NCBI GenBank assembly: GCA_030686995.1
Contig: CM060697.1
Location: forward strand, 41,568,959-41,632,958
Direction: 5' to 3'
Source of the DNA: Artemisia argyi
Lineage: Eukaryota; Streptophyta; Magnoliopsida; Asterales; Asteraceae
Length of the DNA: 64,000 bases
Each line of letters opens with the position of its first letter. The stretch's first letter is position 1. The notes beneath the pieces are model-generated. The model saw only the letters and a program-made list of their open reading frames with translations, ran no database searches and was not told the origin of the DNA. A program made the position numbers and the translations under genes. Shown here piece after piece: positions 34,165-48,525 of this stretch.

Positions 34165-35354
34165 TGTAACACCCCCAAAATACCGCAGCAGAAGACTGTG
34201 TCATTGGGGTGCTACTTCATAATACAAAGTACAAGTTATAGAAAACAAACTCTAAATGAGACGTTTTGAAAAGTTACCATTCGATTAATGAATTCAAAGT
34301 TACAAACATGAGATTTCAAAGTATGATACATAAATGTATACAAAATGTTTTGAATGGTAAATGATAAAAGCGTAAGTCTTCAGAATATGCAGCTTGACTC
34401 TAAGTTCCACGCACTAGCTATCGCCTTACTAACCTGAGATAAACATGCTAAAGTGTCAAAACAATGGTTGGTGAGTTCATAGAGTTTGTCTTAAAACAGT
34501 TGAAAAGCCTAAAAAAATGTTCACACAGCAAAGGCATTGAGAATCCACTCAGTTACAAGTCCCGCCATAAGAGACTTGTAACCTGTGTGTTCACAACCCA
34601 CTGCTAACATATAGTATAATAAAGACATGTATAAGTTCATCAAAACAATTAAGCAATTAGTAGTGAGTCTCTACTTCATCTCCGAAGACCTCACTTAGGA
34701 GCCAATTCCCAAAGACAACTGGGAGCCACTTCCCAAAGAAAACTGGGAGCCACTTCCCAAAGATATAAGTTTACTGGGAGCCACTTCCCAAAGATATAAG
34801 TTTACTGGGAGCCACTTCCCAAAGATAAAAGACAGTCATGTATGTATGAAATCAAGTATAATGCCATCAAGTATAAGACAATCAAGTATAAATGCTTTCA
34901 GTATTTGTACAAGTAAGCAAGTAGTTGAGCATGTATCCCCCCCAAGAGTTAAAACAAGTACGAAAAGAGTAGGGGCTATGACTCACCTTAAGCTTATGTA
35001 ATGAGAAATGAAAGTGGTAGTCGAATCGCGAAAGTCTCTAAGAGCAGCCTATAATAGAACGTTGCGACTTAGGTTTGGAGTAACGTCTAAGAATACGAAG
35101 AATTGCCCATATATGTCTTGCATAATGTTCATGATGTAGTACTTAGTATATAGTGTAAGTCTTTGAATATAAATGGTTTATGAAACATGTATAGGTTGTA
35201 CATCTCTTACTACCGTTTGGGCCGACATAATTCAGAAGTCATGGAGTAAACGTTCAAGGAGCCAGGACACTTTAATTCGTAAATCCACAACTCGTCTCGA
35301 CGGCTTACTCAATGAACTCCTCACATAAGGCTCCCTACTATTGTAGTATTTGAT

Positions 35355-35452
<98 letters not shown>

Positions 35453-36982
35453 CTTTGATCTTTAAAAGTTATATGGTCTTTAGCCGTGGCTTTGCCGTGA
35501 CTTTGGTCATGTTACCATGGTCTTGAGACTCAACCTTGGCTTTAGCCATGGTTGTGGTCTTGGCTTTAGGTCATTAGACCTCTTGGTCTCATCTAATTAT
35601 AATGATTATATAGTAACTTTGGTACTTAAAACGGGCTGTTAAGAATTTGAAGAAAATTATCACTCAGAAAGCATTTTCAGGGCTCGAGCTTCTTTGTTCC
35701 TGAACGAAAACGTCGTTCCGGACAACTTTCGTATTTTAACTTTTTGATGAATCGGACCAGAAGTGGGACTTTCAAAATGGCAGAATGCAAACAGTAGGGT
35801 ATTGGCAGTTTCGGCGTTTTGGTTTCGCTAACTTCTTATGGCCGTATCTTTTGACTCGTGTACTCGTTTTGGGTGATTCAAATTGCTATGTTTTCCTTGT
35901 TAAGTCCTTTTTAACAGTAAGTAAATGTCAAATATCAAAGTTATACTATTTTGGTCGTGGTTCTCCATAAAAGTCACTAGTTTGCTTGTTTTCTTGTCAT
36001 AAGTTTACATATGTATACCAATACTTGTTTTATCCATTTTTAAACATCATGAACACAATATCAAGAACATATATAGCATGAAAGGAACACAAAGTGCATG
36101 AAAATGATAATTAAGCAAGGAAGTGTATTAGAGTTCTTACAACTTTTGGCCTTAATGAAAAGGGAAACTAGGACAAGAACTAGGAACTAGGACTTTGATT
36201 GAATAAGCTTTCCTCCACTTTAGCAACCCTTCTACCCTTGTATTCTTGAATGATTTGTGATGAAGGTTTAGGTGACTTGAGTGGATCTAAACTCAAGAGA
36301 ATCACCAAGAGTTTCTAAGGATTGGAAGTAGTTTGATTACCTAAACCCAAGCTAGGGTTTCTATGTTTGATGTTGCACTTGATTCTTGCATGAAACTAGG
36401 AAGTAAACTAGCAAATGGAAGGGTGTTGGTGTGTGTTGTGGCTTACAAAGAAAGGAGAGGGGGTTTTTATAGTGAGTTGAGGAGGTTAGGAAGGTGTTAG
36501 GAAGTTGCCTAAACTTGGAGGCCAAGTTGTACACTTGTAATGATCTAATGAACCCTTGGTGACCAAGTTTGCTTAATATACAAGTATCCTAAAGTCCAAG
36601 GCTTATCACCAAGCCACCAAGGCTTGGTGAATCATCATATACACGTTCATATGATGGGAGGAGTGACTAGGTACTTAAACTTGGTATTATCTAGCTTACG
36701 GAGTGAGTTTTGGTCCCGGTAATCGCTAACGGTAAGTCATTAAGTCATGAAACTTAAAATCGGGTATCCTAAAAATATGAAATTTATAAATATGTTAGAA
36801 CTTATCAATATAACCTATTTTAGCATATTTAATGAGTGACAAGTTCTATTGGGTTGCTTAAACGCTGCTAAAACTGGAAACGCGGGTCTAAAACGCGTAA
36901 TTCGCGTAAAACGCTGAATTGGAAAATGTTAAATTCCAAAACTTTTGGAATTGTCCTAAAATGAGAGAAAATCATATTTCTA
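34165..36982 (-). repeat. Element F 5' LTR, truncated
   Basis: Homologous to 30417 to about 33204, with scattered substitutions, a five-unit minisatellite (34698-34826), (AT)n at 35358-35451 and only two GGAACTA units. The LTR start (about 270 bp, right side) is missing; element H sequence begins at 36983. Confidence 0.8.
35358..35451. repeat. (AT)n microsatellite, 94 bp
   Basis: Same position in the F 5' LTR as 31579-31659 in the 3' LTR, about 13 bp longer. Confidence 0.95.
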
Positions 36983-39772
36983 ATGTAAAACTGGATTAAA
37001 CATGTTTTTAACAATGATTCGTGTGGTTAAAAGTGTTATTGATTTCGTATGGTTATGGTGGTCATGGATTTAGAGATACCACCACGACTGAAGGGTCCGT
37101 TTGGATTGGTTTTGGCTCATACCACCACGACTCAAGGGTCCGTTTGGATTGGTTTCGGCTTACATCACCATGACCTAAAGGTCCGTTTGGTTTGGTTATG
37201 CTAACAGCCCACCCCAAGAGGGTGTGGGTTTGATTTTGGCTTGTTTGCTTAGGCTTACACCGCGACCCAACTAGGGTGCGCTTGGTTTGTTTATTACCTG
37301 TTGTTGCAGCACAGTTCACCCCAAAGGGTGTTAGTTTGTTTTGCATGTATAGGTTAGATTGTGCTGCGGGATGATTGTTTCGCTCACGTATTGTTTATAT
37401 GTCATATTATAAATATTATACTTGGAATAGAGGCTTAAATATGAGGTTTTGAGGTGCTTGGAACAAGTAATATTTGTACAGATTTTTATGATACGCAAAC
37501 TGAGGTTCGAGACTTTGTAAAAACTAAATTTTGATTGAATAATATGAAAGAGCTTATTTTTATGTTCGTTTCGGTAATTGGAACGTCCCGTAACTCCTAA
37601 TAACGAAGTTTTTATGACCATCCGAAATCTGGAAAATACTATATTAAAATTCAGCATTATATTATTAAATTTGAATACTACGCAGAACTGAAATGGGTTG
37701 TTTTGGGCACCTTCTAGGCCGAAACACGAAAGTTGTCTGGAACGACGTTTTACATAAAATCTCTTTAGAGTCGAAACTGTGAAAATGGGTTATAACGGGT
37801 AAAAACTGAGTCAAACTGCTGTCATTGTAATAAATAGTCAACTGTTAAATGAATCTGGTAAGGGTAATTTGGTCATTTTCTGTTGAGTTTCAGGTCTCGG
37901 CCATAACTAAAAAGTTGTCCGAAACGTTGTTTTCCATAAGATCTCTTTTATATCCGAGACGTGAAAATGTGTTTTAGTGGGTTGTTTTGGTCGGGTCAGA
38001 TTTAAGTAAAGTATATATATATGTAGGAAAGTCAACATAAAGGCCAAACTAGTACTTTAATCGACGTTAACACGTCGTATGGACTAAGACTATCAGGTTA
38101 ACTATACATGTGACATAACGGACTAAAACGAATTATATTAAGCTTGCATTTCCATACTTAATATATATTATCTCAATAACTTTTATTATAACAAAAACCG
38201 ATAACAAAACAAGAAGGATAACTACATTAAACCTTTTCTACTTGCTCTACATATTAAAACATATGTTTTATTATAAAACATAAATTATTTGGGGAACACC
38301 GGGTGAATGCCTAAAACTTAACCATCCACTCATTATAATGCTTATCTGCTATTTGATTCTTACTTGTTTATTTCCTTTCATACGTGTGTTATATGTTTTA
38401 TACTATGATATGTGTATTCGAGTCTTAGCCTCAGAACCACACGAATGATGATACTAAACTTTTACAAACATTAATACAAATATTCCACGAAAACTAAAAC
38501 ATATTATCTTTTGAAAACTCATACGCATTGTGTACTCTTCGCGTACCGTATTTGTGACAAGCTCATATTCATTAGGTCGTGCCGAATTCAATATCATTAT
38601 GCTCCAATTCTTGACATCACTTATGTTACTCTTTTCGGCCATACTCTTTGGCACCGTTGTGTTACTACGTTACTACCTTCCAAGGTGAGTCATAGCCCCT
38701 ACTCTTACTTGTTTACAATGATTTATAAACGTTTTTGGGGGAGATACATGCTTAACTACTGTTTTTTTACTTTTACAAGTATTCATTAACTAAATACATG
38801 ACTGTATTTCGTATAAACGTTACTGGTTTACACATTTTTATATCTCATAAGGAAATACCTGCTATAGACATGATTACAAGCGATTTTTCCAACGATATGC
38901 TATATTTGATCTCTATTGCCTAAGTACCTATTACCAAAAGTCCCTCGATCATGCGCCTTAATCACTTGTAGGGTGAACGTAAATAATTGTGAATAGATCT
39001 ATTAGGGATTGACAATCCCCATTTGGTCGCTAGAGGAAAGCCACCAAATGCACTTTATTTGATTTCATAGGTTACTGGTAAATACCTATCTTGAGGGCCA
39101 CTGTTTTACATCATTATTATGGATAATTTTGATGCCTGTTAATCGTTGAGTGTCATGAGCTTAGGGTAAGAGAACGGTAATAATATAGCACTACAATGAC
39201 TGATGTTAAGGGCGTACAATGCTGTAGCCCACTGTTTTATTTAAACTATGAGATTGTGCTCACTATATAGCAGGAAAAACTATTAATAATTGGCAAACGA
39301 ACTACTATTTTGGTGTTGACCCGATTAGGTCAAACAAACTACTATTTTGGTGTTGGCCCGGTGAAGGGCAAACCAACGGATTGATTTGTATTGAATTGAT
39401 AATGAAATCACTCATTTTCTAATTAACGATTTAAACTATAAACTCTATGAACTCACCAACCATTGTGTTGACACTTTTAGCATGTGTTTATCTCAGGTAA
39501 CTAAACAAGAAGGAACTTGAAGGCACGGAGTGGGCTTGTAACCCGGCATGGGCTTAAATAAACATTTTGACATATTTCAAATAAACTTGTTATTTAAATT
39601 ATGAAACATCTTGATGTCTCGAATATTTGGTATTTTGAATGAATTAAACTTTAAAGCGTCACTTTTGTGTCGTTTTCTATGATTGTGACAAAGATCCTCG
39701 AAGTAACACCCAAAAAGTCTTCCGCTGACATTTTAAGTCTTCCGCTGACGCGATGATTTTGGGGGTGTTACA
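36983..39772 (+). repeat. Element H 5' LTR, truncated
   Basis: Homologous to 44080-46885 with about a dozen substitutions and a 17-bp deletion near 37716. It lacks the first ~1026 bp, including the TATA box found at 43797-43806 in the other LTR. A 43-44-bp unit with AAGGGTCCGTTTGG is repeated three times (from 37091, 37134 and 37178). Confidence 0.8.
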
Positions 39773-40821
<1,049 letters not shown>

Positions 40822-42435
40822 AATCTCTCTCTCTATGGGCGATTCCCCTGCCGCCTCCTCTTCATACTTTTCCGGCCAAAAACCAACACTATAATCGCCT
40901 CTCTACTTCTAAAGGATCTTCTGATTCGGTTAGATAGTATGCAATCGATTGTGTTGTGTTTTTTTAAAAAAGAGGAGGCGGTTTGGAACCCTAACATCCT
41001 TAATTTTCCACCGACTTCTTTTAATTCGTCTATAGATCTGTCTTGGTCGCGTTTTTTGGAGCCGGTCGGCTTTTTAGGGTTTTGGATTCGCACATGTTGG
41101 TTGGCCGCCATTATTATCATTAATCTTCTATTTATACCCATTGTTTAGGTGGTATTCTCCTGGATAAAGTGGCGGTTGTGATGTTTATGTGCGCGATCTG
41201 TATTAATGTTTACGAAACCCTAACTTCTTAGGGTTCTTAATTTTATCGCGTTATGGTGTTATATGTGCTTAATTGTTAAAGCGATACCTTTTAGTTAGGT
41301 TGTCGTGGTTGTTTTGTCGTGGGGTATGGAATGATGGCTGTCCTTTGAATGCTATATCGTTGCTGTGTAAGTAAACCCTCGTTAGGGTTTTTCTGGTTGC
41401 ACGTCAAACCTGTTTGGGGTTTGTTTTCTGGATCTTATGATGATGGAACGTTTCTATGGAATTGTAAGTGGGTTTAAGAGAGAGTAGTAGCTGCTGTTGA
41501 TCGATCTGTTTGGGTTTCGCTTCTGGTTATTCCATAACAGATCGGTGAGGATGTGTTATGTGTAAGTTAGGGTTTTAACCCTAGGTTTGTTTCTATTGGA
41601 TTGGCGCTGTCATGCTGTATAGCGTGATGCTACTGCTGCTGCTGCAATGGAGTCTCGCTATGTGTTGCCTCGCTAGACATGTATTGTTCGACACAGATTT
41701 TTGTTCTATATTTGATGGCGATGCTGGAAGTTAGTGGTTTCTCGTCCATTGCTGGTTTGGATTCTCATGTCCTGTTATGTTATTATTTTTACCATGGGAT
41801 AATGGATCGAAGTTACTACTATGGTTTGATGTACTTTTGGATGAAAGTTCTGTTCGGAACAGATTTATGATACATATGGAAGTTAAGTTCTTGGGGGCTC
41901 TTGTTCAAAACCCCATTTACACGATCACGGATCAGTTGCACTCTCATTCATCTTGGGGTCACGTGATTGTCTTTATCCGCTGCTGGTTATCATGCTTATT
42001 GTTCTTTATGATTTCTGTTCGGTTTTGCATCTAAACATACACCGTTGGAGCAAGTTTATGCTTGCTGCTCTATCCGTGGTTTTAGAGTCTCTCACCAACC
42101 TTGTGTGATATTTGGGAACTGAATCTCAAGACTGATGATCCATGTGTGTGTCCTTTGGGACTGAGGTGAGGGATTTCACCCTCATCCTATGCACCTTAAC
42201 GTTTCGTGCTGCTGGGTGGATGCGGGATGTTCGCATCTCATGTTTTTTATTGTTATTATGCCTAGTTTGATGCTTTGTATTTAGCTAGGTTTGGTTTGTG
42301 TTTATAGCATGTCGTAAACACTTGTTTATCAAGCGCCTGTGCTTGAGGTTAATGTGGTATTTCAGCCACATTCCATTTGTACTTAACAGTTTTTTGGTTA
42401 TATATTTACCGGGGTTTCCCCTTTACCAAAAAAAA
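40822..42435 (+). mobile_element. Retroposon R3: ORF-less non-LTR element with A-tail
   Basis: Bounded by an 18-bp direct repeat, AAGATATGGAATTGCTAA (40804-40821 and 42436-42453), ending ...CCCCTTTACC plus A-run. It starts with CTCTCTCTCTATGGGCGATT, similar to the R1 start (CTCTCTCAACTAGGGGCGATT), which argues for a defined 5' end. No RT or endonuclease coding. A 6-bp stem-loop lies at 42167-42184. The 5' half is diverged from R1 and R2. It is inserted in the element H interior. Confidence 0.75.
42167..42184 (+). other. 3' stem-loop of R3
   Basis: TGAGGG, loop ATTTCA, CCCTCA. It corresponds to TGAGAG/CTCTCA in R2: the fifth pair is A-T in R2 and G-C here. Confidence 0.6.
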
Positions 42436-42453
42436 AAGATATGGAATTGCTAA

Positions 42454-43053
42454 GGAACAAACAGATTCATCATCTACAAAAGCTTGGAACCAAATACCGT
42501 GTTGTCACTTAAAACTATATTTAACAAGTTTTCTCTTTACAAAAGCTGAAGATCAACAACTTTCTCTTCATTCAACAAGTTTCCACTTGAAAATTCTTAT
42601 TATTAAAAATCTGTTAACAACCAACTAGTTTAACGGGTAGGTTACCCCACATATTTTAACTTTCACGAAACAAGATATTGTGAACCATGTTTATTTTCAA
42701 AACATGTTAAAATAAAAATCTTCATTCAAAATGGAATTGTTTCTTAAGTCAAGATTAATCAAAAGAAATTGAACATAAGACAATGTAAGTAGTTAGAACT
42801 ACTCAACAATTATAACTATAAAAACTGCTATCATCAAAGAAGAAGCTAATGTAGTAGTAGATACGTTAAGCTGGAAAGAAAAATTAAAAAGAAGAAGCTA
42901 ATGTAGTAGTAGATACGTTAAGCTCGAAAGGAAAATTAAAACCGCTCAGGGATTAGATCGTTAGGAATGACTATTTGTTCACCCTTCCCACTCACCTTTA
43001 CAGCTACCTTATCTTAGAATCCCGGGACGGGATTCCGTTTAACGGGTAGGTAA
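42454..43053 (+). other. Element H interior, right part
   Basis: Non-coding. A 52-bp unit (AAGAAGCTAATGTAGTAGTA...) is tandemly duplicated (42838-42889 and 42890-42941). TTTAACGGGTAGGT occurs at 42630 and 43038. The usual PPT is not clear: CGGGTAGGTAA precedes the LTR. Confidence 0.5.
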
Positions 43054-46000
43054 TATAACACCCCGTAAAATTTTCCTACGATTAACACGTTACCATAACA
43101 TAGATTAACCATTTTTACCCGTAACAATTTTTTTTTATATATACTTTGTCAATTACAACGTTATTCACTCTTACCTTGACACGACATTTACACCTAAACC
43201 TTAATAACCTAGATACCATACATAACTTAAAACATTGATACTTAATAAGTATACGTTTCAATAATTAACAAATACAATTTAAATAAATCCCGAGCCTACT
43301 AAAATTCCCATGTGTACTCGCTAATAATATTGGACCTCTAAGAACCATGCACGACAATTATTATCGACTTTCAAATATAATTACTATACTAGAATATTGA
43401 TCAAGTTAAGGCACCTTTCAAGTTTCATCTCAACTTGACACAAATAGCATTTTATTTCAATACCACTTCGTATAAATTCTAATAAACCACTAACTTTCTG
43501 TAACGAATTTAAATCCTAATTTTAAGGCCCTTCTGGTCCGAACCAGGAAAAGTGTAAAACACGAAAGTTGTCCGAAATAATGTTTTACGTCTAGACACGT
43601 GAGATTTTTGAACCAAAAATGTAATTCGTGGCTGATATCTATGGAATACGAACCTGACCCAAGTAAACCTCCCTCAACTCACACCTTCACCCTCCCTCCC
43701 TTGTTACTACCCCAAGTATGACCTAATGAAACACCATGTGCAATTCTTACATTACCTTCCTGTTTCATTTTAGTACTTATCACATTCTAGTTCAAGTATA
43801 TAAAGGCTCCATGCATATCAACATTTTCTAACTCACTACAACTCACATAAAATCATAGTTTCTGTCGAAGCCAGGTTATAACTAAGAACTAATCTTGATT
43901 CATTGTGGAGCCTTTAACCGAACCTTACACAATCACCTCGCCATCTCCTCCACAGCCGCATCATCAATATCATCATCTCTTTACCTCCTCATCCCCTCCT
44001 TGGTATGTCTAAAATAAAATCTGTCTTTGTTAACTTATTGATCAAACTATATATTAATCGATTTATTAATCTTTCGTGGATGTAAAACTGGATTAAACAT
44101 GTTTTTAACAATGATTCGTGTGGTTAAAAGTGTTATTGATTTCGTATGGTTATGGTGGTCATGGATTTAGAGATACCACCAAGACTGAAGGGTCCGTTTG
44201 GATTGGTTTTGGCTCATACCACCACGACTCAAGGGTCCGTTTGGATTGGTTTCGGCTTACACCACCATGACCTAAAGGTCCGTTTGGTTTGGTTATGCTA
44301 ACAGCCCACCCCAAGAGGGTGTGGGTTTGATTTTGGCTTGTTTGCTTAGGCTTACACGTTGACCCAACTAGGGTGCGCTTGGTTTGTTTATTACCTGTTG
44401 TTGCAGCACAGTTCACCCCAAAGGGTGTTAGTTTGTTTTGCGTGTATAGGTTAGATCGTGCTGCGGGATGATTGTTTCGCTCACGTATTGTTTATATGTC
44501 ATATTATAAATATTATACTTGGAATAGAGGCTTAAATATGAGGTTTTGAGGTGCTTGGAACAAGTAATATTTGTACAGATTTTTGTGATACGCAAACTGA
44601 GGTTCGAGACTTTGTAAAAACTAAATTTTGATTGAATAATATGAAAGAGCTTATTTTTATGTTCGTTTCGGTAATTGGAACGTCCCGTAACTCCTAATAA
44701 CGAAGTTTTTATGACCATCCGAAATCTGGAAAATACTATATTAAAATTCAGCATTATATTATTAAATTTGAATACTACGCAGAACTAAAATGGGTTGTTT
44801 TGGGCACCTTCTGACCCGTTTCGGCCTTCGGCCGAAACACGAAAGTTGTCTGGAACGACGTTTTACATAAAATCTCTTTAGAGTCGAAACTGTGAAAATG
44901 GGTTATAACGGGTAAAAACTGAGTCAAACTGCTGTCATTGTAATAAAAAGTCAACTGTTAAATGAATCTGGTAAGGGTAATTTGGTCATTTTCTGTTGAG
45001 TTTCAGGTCTCGGCCATAACTAAAAAGTTGTCCGAAACGTTGTTTTCCATAAGATCTCTTTTATATCCGAGACGTGAAAATGTGTTTTAGTGGGTTGTTT
45101 TGGTCGGGTCAGATTTAAGTAAAGTATATATATATGTAGGAAAGTCAACATAAAGGCCAAACTAGTACTTTAATCGACGTTAACACGTCGTATGGACTAA
45201 GACTATCAGGTTAACTATACATGTGATATAACGGACTAAAACGAATCATATTAAGCTTGCATTTCCATACTTAATATATATTATCTCAATAACTTTTATT
45301 ATAACAAAAACCGATAACAAAACAAGAAGGATAACTACATTAAACCCTTTCTACTTGCTCTACATATTAAAACATATGTTTTATTATAAAACATAAATTA
45401 TTTGGGGAACACCGGGTGAATGCCTAAAACTTAACCATCCACTCATTATAATGCTTATCTGCTATTTGATTCTTACTTGTTTATTTCCTTTCATACGTGT
45501 GTTATATGTTTTATACTATGATATGTGTATTCGAGTCTTAGCCTCAGAACCACACGAATGATGATACTAAACTTTTACAAACATTAATACAAATATTCCA
45601 CGAAAACTAAAACATATTATCTTTTGAAAACTCATACGCATTGTGTACTCTTCGCGTACCGTATTTGTGACAAGCTCATATTCATTAGGTCGTGCCGAAT
45701 TCAATATCATTATGCTCCAATTCTTGACATCACTTATGTTACTCTTTTCGGCCATACTCTTTGGCACCGTTGTGTTACTACGTTACTACCTTCCAAGGTG
45801 AGTCATAGCCCCTACTCTTACTTGTTTACAATGATTTATAAACGTTTTTGGGGGAGATACATGCTTAACTACTGTTTTTTTACTTTTACAAGTATTCATT
45901 AACTAAATACATGACTGTATTTCGTATAAACGTTACTGGTTTACACATTTTTATATCTCATAAGGAAATACCTGCTATAGACATGATTACAAGCGATTTT

Positions 46001-46885
46001 TCCAACGATATGCTATATTTGATCTCTATTGCCTAAGTACCTATTACCAAAAGTCCCTCGATCATGCGCCTTAATCACTTGTAGGGTGAACGTAAATAAT
46101 TGTGAATAGATCTATTAGGGATTGACAATCCCCATTTGGTCGCTAGAGGAAAGCCACCAAATGCACTTTATTTGATTTCATAGGTTACTGGTAAATACCT
46201 ATCTTGAGGGCCACTGTTTTACATCATTATTATGGATAATTTTGATGCCTGTTAATCGTTGAGTGTCATGAGCTTAGGGTAAGAGAACGGTAATAATATA
46301 GCACTACAATGACTGATGTTAAGGGCGTACAATGCTGTAGCCCACTGTTTTATTTAAACTACGAGATTGTGCTCACTATATAGCAGGAAAAACTATTAAT
46401 AATTGGCAAACGAACTACTATTTTGGTGTTGACCCGATTAGGTCAAACAAACTACTATTTTGGTGTTGGCCCGGTGAAGGGCAAACCAACGGATTGATTT
46501 GTATTGAATTGATAATAAAATCACTCATTTTCTAATTAACGATTTAAACTATAAACTCTATGAACTCACCAACCATTGTGTTGACACTTTTAGCATGTGT
46601 TTATCTCAGGTAACTAAACAAGAAGGAACTTGAAGGCACGGAGTGGGCTTGTAACCCGGCATGGGCTTAAATAAACATTTTGACATATTTCAAATAAACT
46701 TGTTATTTAAATTATGAAACATCTTGATGTCTCGAATATTTGGTATTTTGAATGAATTAAACTTTAAAGCGTCACTTTTGTGTCGTTTTCTATGATTGTG
46801 ACAAAGATCCTCGAAGTAACACCCAAAAAGTCTTCCGCTGACATTTTAAGTCTTCCGCTGACGCGATGATTTTGGGGGTGTTACA
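43054..46885 (+). repeat. Element H 3' LTR (~3832 bp)
   Basis: Starts TATAACACCCCGTAAAATT, which would be TGTAACACC in the canonical form, and ends GGGGGTGTTACA. Core promoter TATATAAAGG at 43797-43806. The hairpin TTTCGGCC/GGCCGAAA lies at 44819-44837 and is lost from the 5' LTR. ORFs of 66-108 codons in it are repeated in the other LTR and have no domain. Confidence 0.7.
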
Positions 46886-47342
46886 CCCGTTAACGTATTG
46901 GGTGCATGAGCTTAGTATATAATAATAACTGTTTTGTTTTCCAACCATGAGTATGAGTCTAATTAACTCATACTACCAACATATTGTGTTCAACCATTAA
47001 ACAAACTCTATAAATATCACTCAACCTTTGTGTTGACCTCTTAAGCATGTATTTCAGGTCCATGATAATCAAGAATGGATCGGAGGGGCACGGACTAAAG
47101 GAAGAAGGCTATAAACTACTTTGTCATTCGATAAAACATCAAAAGACTTTATATTGATGTATTTTGAAACATGGAACCTTTTTGGGACCTAACTATGTAA
47201 ACTCTGATATATTTGAATAAATTCGAATGATAACTCTTTTTAAAGCGACTCGGTTAGAGATCATTTTCTATTATTATGTCTGTTGTGCCGTCGAGTAACA
47301 CCCAAGTTGAATTCCGCTGCATCATGAATTGGGGGTGTTACA
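46886..47342 (+). repeat. Element G 5' LTR remnant
   Basis: The last 457 bp of the LTR, matching 56435-56891 with about ten differences by eye. The upstream 3 kb was replaced by element H sequence. Confidence 0.85.
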
Positions 47343-47344
47343 GA

Positions 47345-47358
47345 TTGGTACTAGAGCC
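47345..47358 (+). promoter_or_regulatory. Primer binding site of element G
   Basis: TTGGTACTAGAGCC after the LTR end TTACAGA: the tRNA-Met type (TTGGTATCAGAGCC) with two changed bases. Confidence 0.75.
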
Positions 47359-47595
47359 ATGGTTATAGAGAAACGGGTCTAAGTGAGACCTAAACTATAA
47401 CTACAATTACAAGTAAAAACATTTTTATAGCCTTCCACTCTTCGTGCCTTCCATCCTCCAGAAGATTATGGATTTATTACGCATGTTATGCTACATGAAC
47501 ATATTAGTATATTGTTATATACACATTGCCTTATTTTGAGAATTTTCCATAAACATTAGATTTATTTTAACATCATAATACTCATTGTAGACATC

Positions 47596-48525
47596 ATGTA
47601 TGTACCTTCATCTCCCGATCATCTTCCTGCTATGCCCGTTTATTTACCTATTCTTCTCGGACCCAATGATCCTTACTTTGAATCACTTGACTACGACGAA
47701 GAGGAAGAACCTTACGAGGATCTAGTCGATGACGATGAAGAAGATCCGGACGAAGATCCTGAAATGGACATAAACATCGATGATTACGAAGAAGATCCTG
47801 AAATGGACATAGACATTGAAGGCATCGACGACATTGAAGAAGTAGAGGAACAAATGGTGGTGCGACCACTATCACCATTAACATCACCACCTCCTATTTC
47901 ACCAAACTCCTCCAAATCTAATCATACTACTCTAGCTCAAGTTCCAAAGTCCAGTTATGAAGTCGGCGGAACATCCACATTTACACCTATGTTCGTAAAC
48001 TCTGCCCAATATGAAATATATTCCTTGAAACAAGCCCTCAACCTAACTCAACTTAAAGTTCAAAGCATGACACGCCAAATGAATGACTATATATCCAAGG
48101 TTAATTCAGCCAAGATGGATGCCATGAACGCACAACAAGATCTCTAGTGGTTTAAACTTGATATGAGCTATGTGAGGAGAGACTTGACTCATGTTGGGGA
48201 CATAGTCTTGGATCCCTTGACCGGCTTGGATGACGTCAAGGATAGACTTACATTAGTTGAAAGAGCTCAAGACCAAGATGCGGCACAAATTCACAAACTA
48301 CTAAACCGCCTAACTACAGCAGAAATCCGATTAGACGTTGCTAACTTTGACTGGTATCAACTCAAGAATGAGATATATGGAATGCAATCTCAAATGTGTG
48401 CCATACAACAAAGGCTATACCAGAAGGATGTCAAAGAAAACCGCCCCAATGAGAGTGTGGATGTGCTAGCAACATACGGAAACAACAATCCGTCTGGACT
48501 ACAACAACCTTCCAACCGATGTTAG
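47596..48525 (+). pseudogene. ORF1 upstream of gag (acidic/coiled-coil protein)
   Basis: 310 codons from ATG 47596, broken by one in-frame TAG at 48145-48147; the same frame continues to a stop at 48523-48525. Residues 30-90 are extremely acidic (YDEEEEPYEDLVDDDEED), then a Ser/Pro linker, then amphipathic helices likely to form coiled coil (LKQALNLTQLKVQSM; IHKLLNRLTTAEIRL). I know similar acidic leaders from composite-plant gypsy elements, usually joined to gag. The role is unknown to me. Here it is followed by 320 bp containing AATAAA (48717-48722) before gag, as if it had its own 3' end. Confidence 0.6.

Larger units (their letters stand above)
30417..36982 (-). mobile_element. Element F: giant-LTR, short-interior gypsy derivative
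   Basis: Minus-strand element with a 3' LTR at 30417-33472 (3056 bp) and a 5' LTR at 34165-36982 (right end missing). The interior is only 692 bp (33473-34164), with PBS and PPT but no coding. LTR ends (TGTAACAATTCGC...GGGGGTGTTACA on the element strand) match the family of element G. It fits a LARD-like non-autonomous derivative of a chromovirus. It is inserted into element D. Confidence 0.75.

Noticed and set aside
31994..35970. Two almost identical 61-codon ORFs (31994 and 35785)
   Set aside because: They lie at the same place in the two F LTRs, antisense to element transcription, and have no domain.
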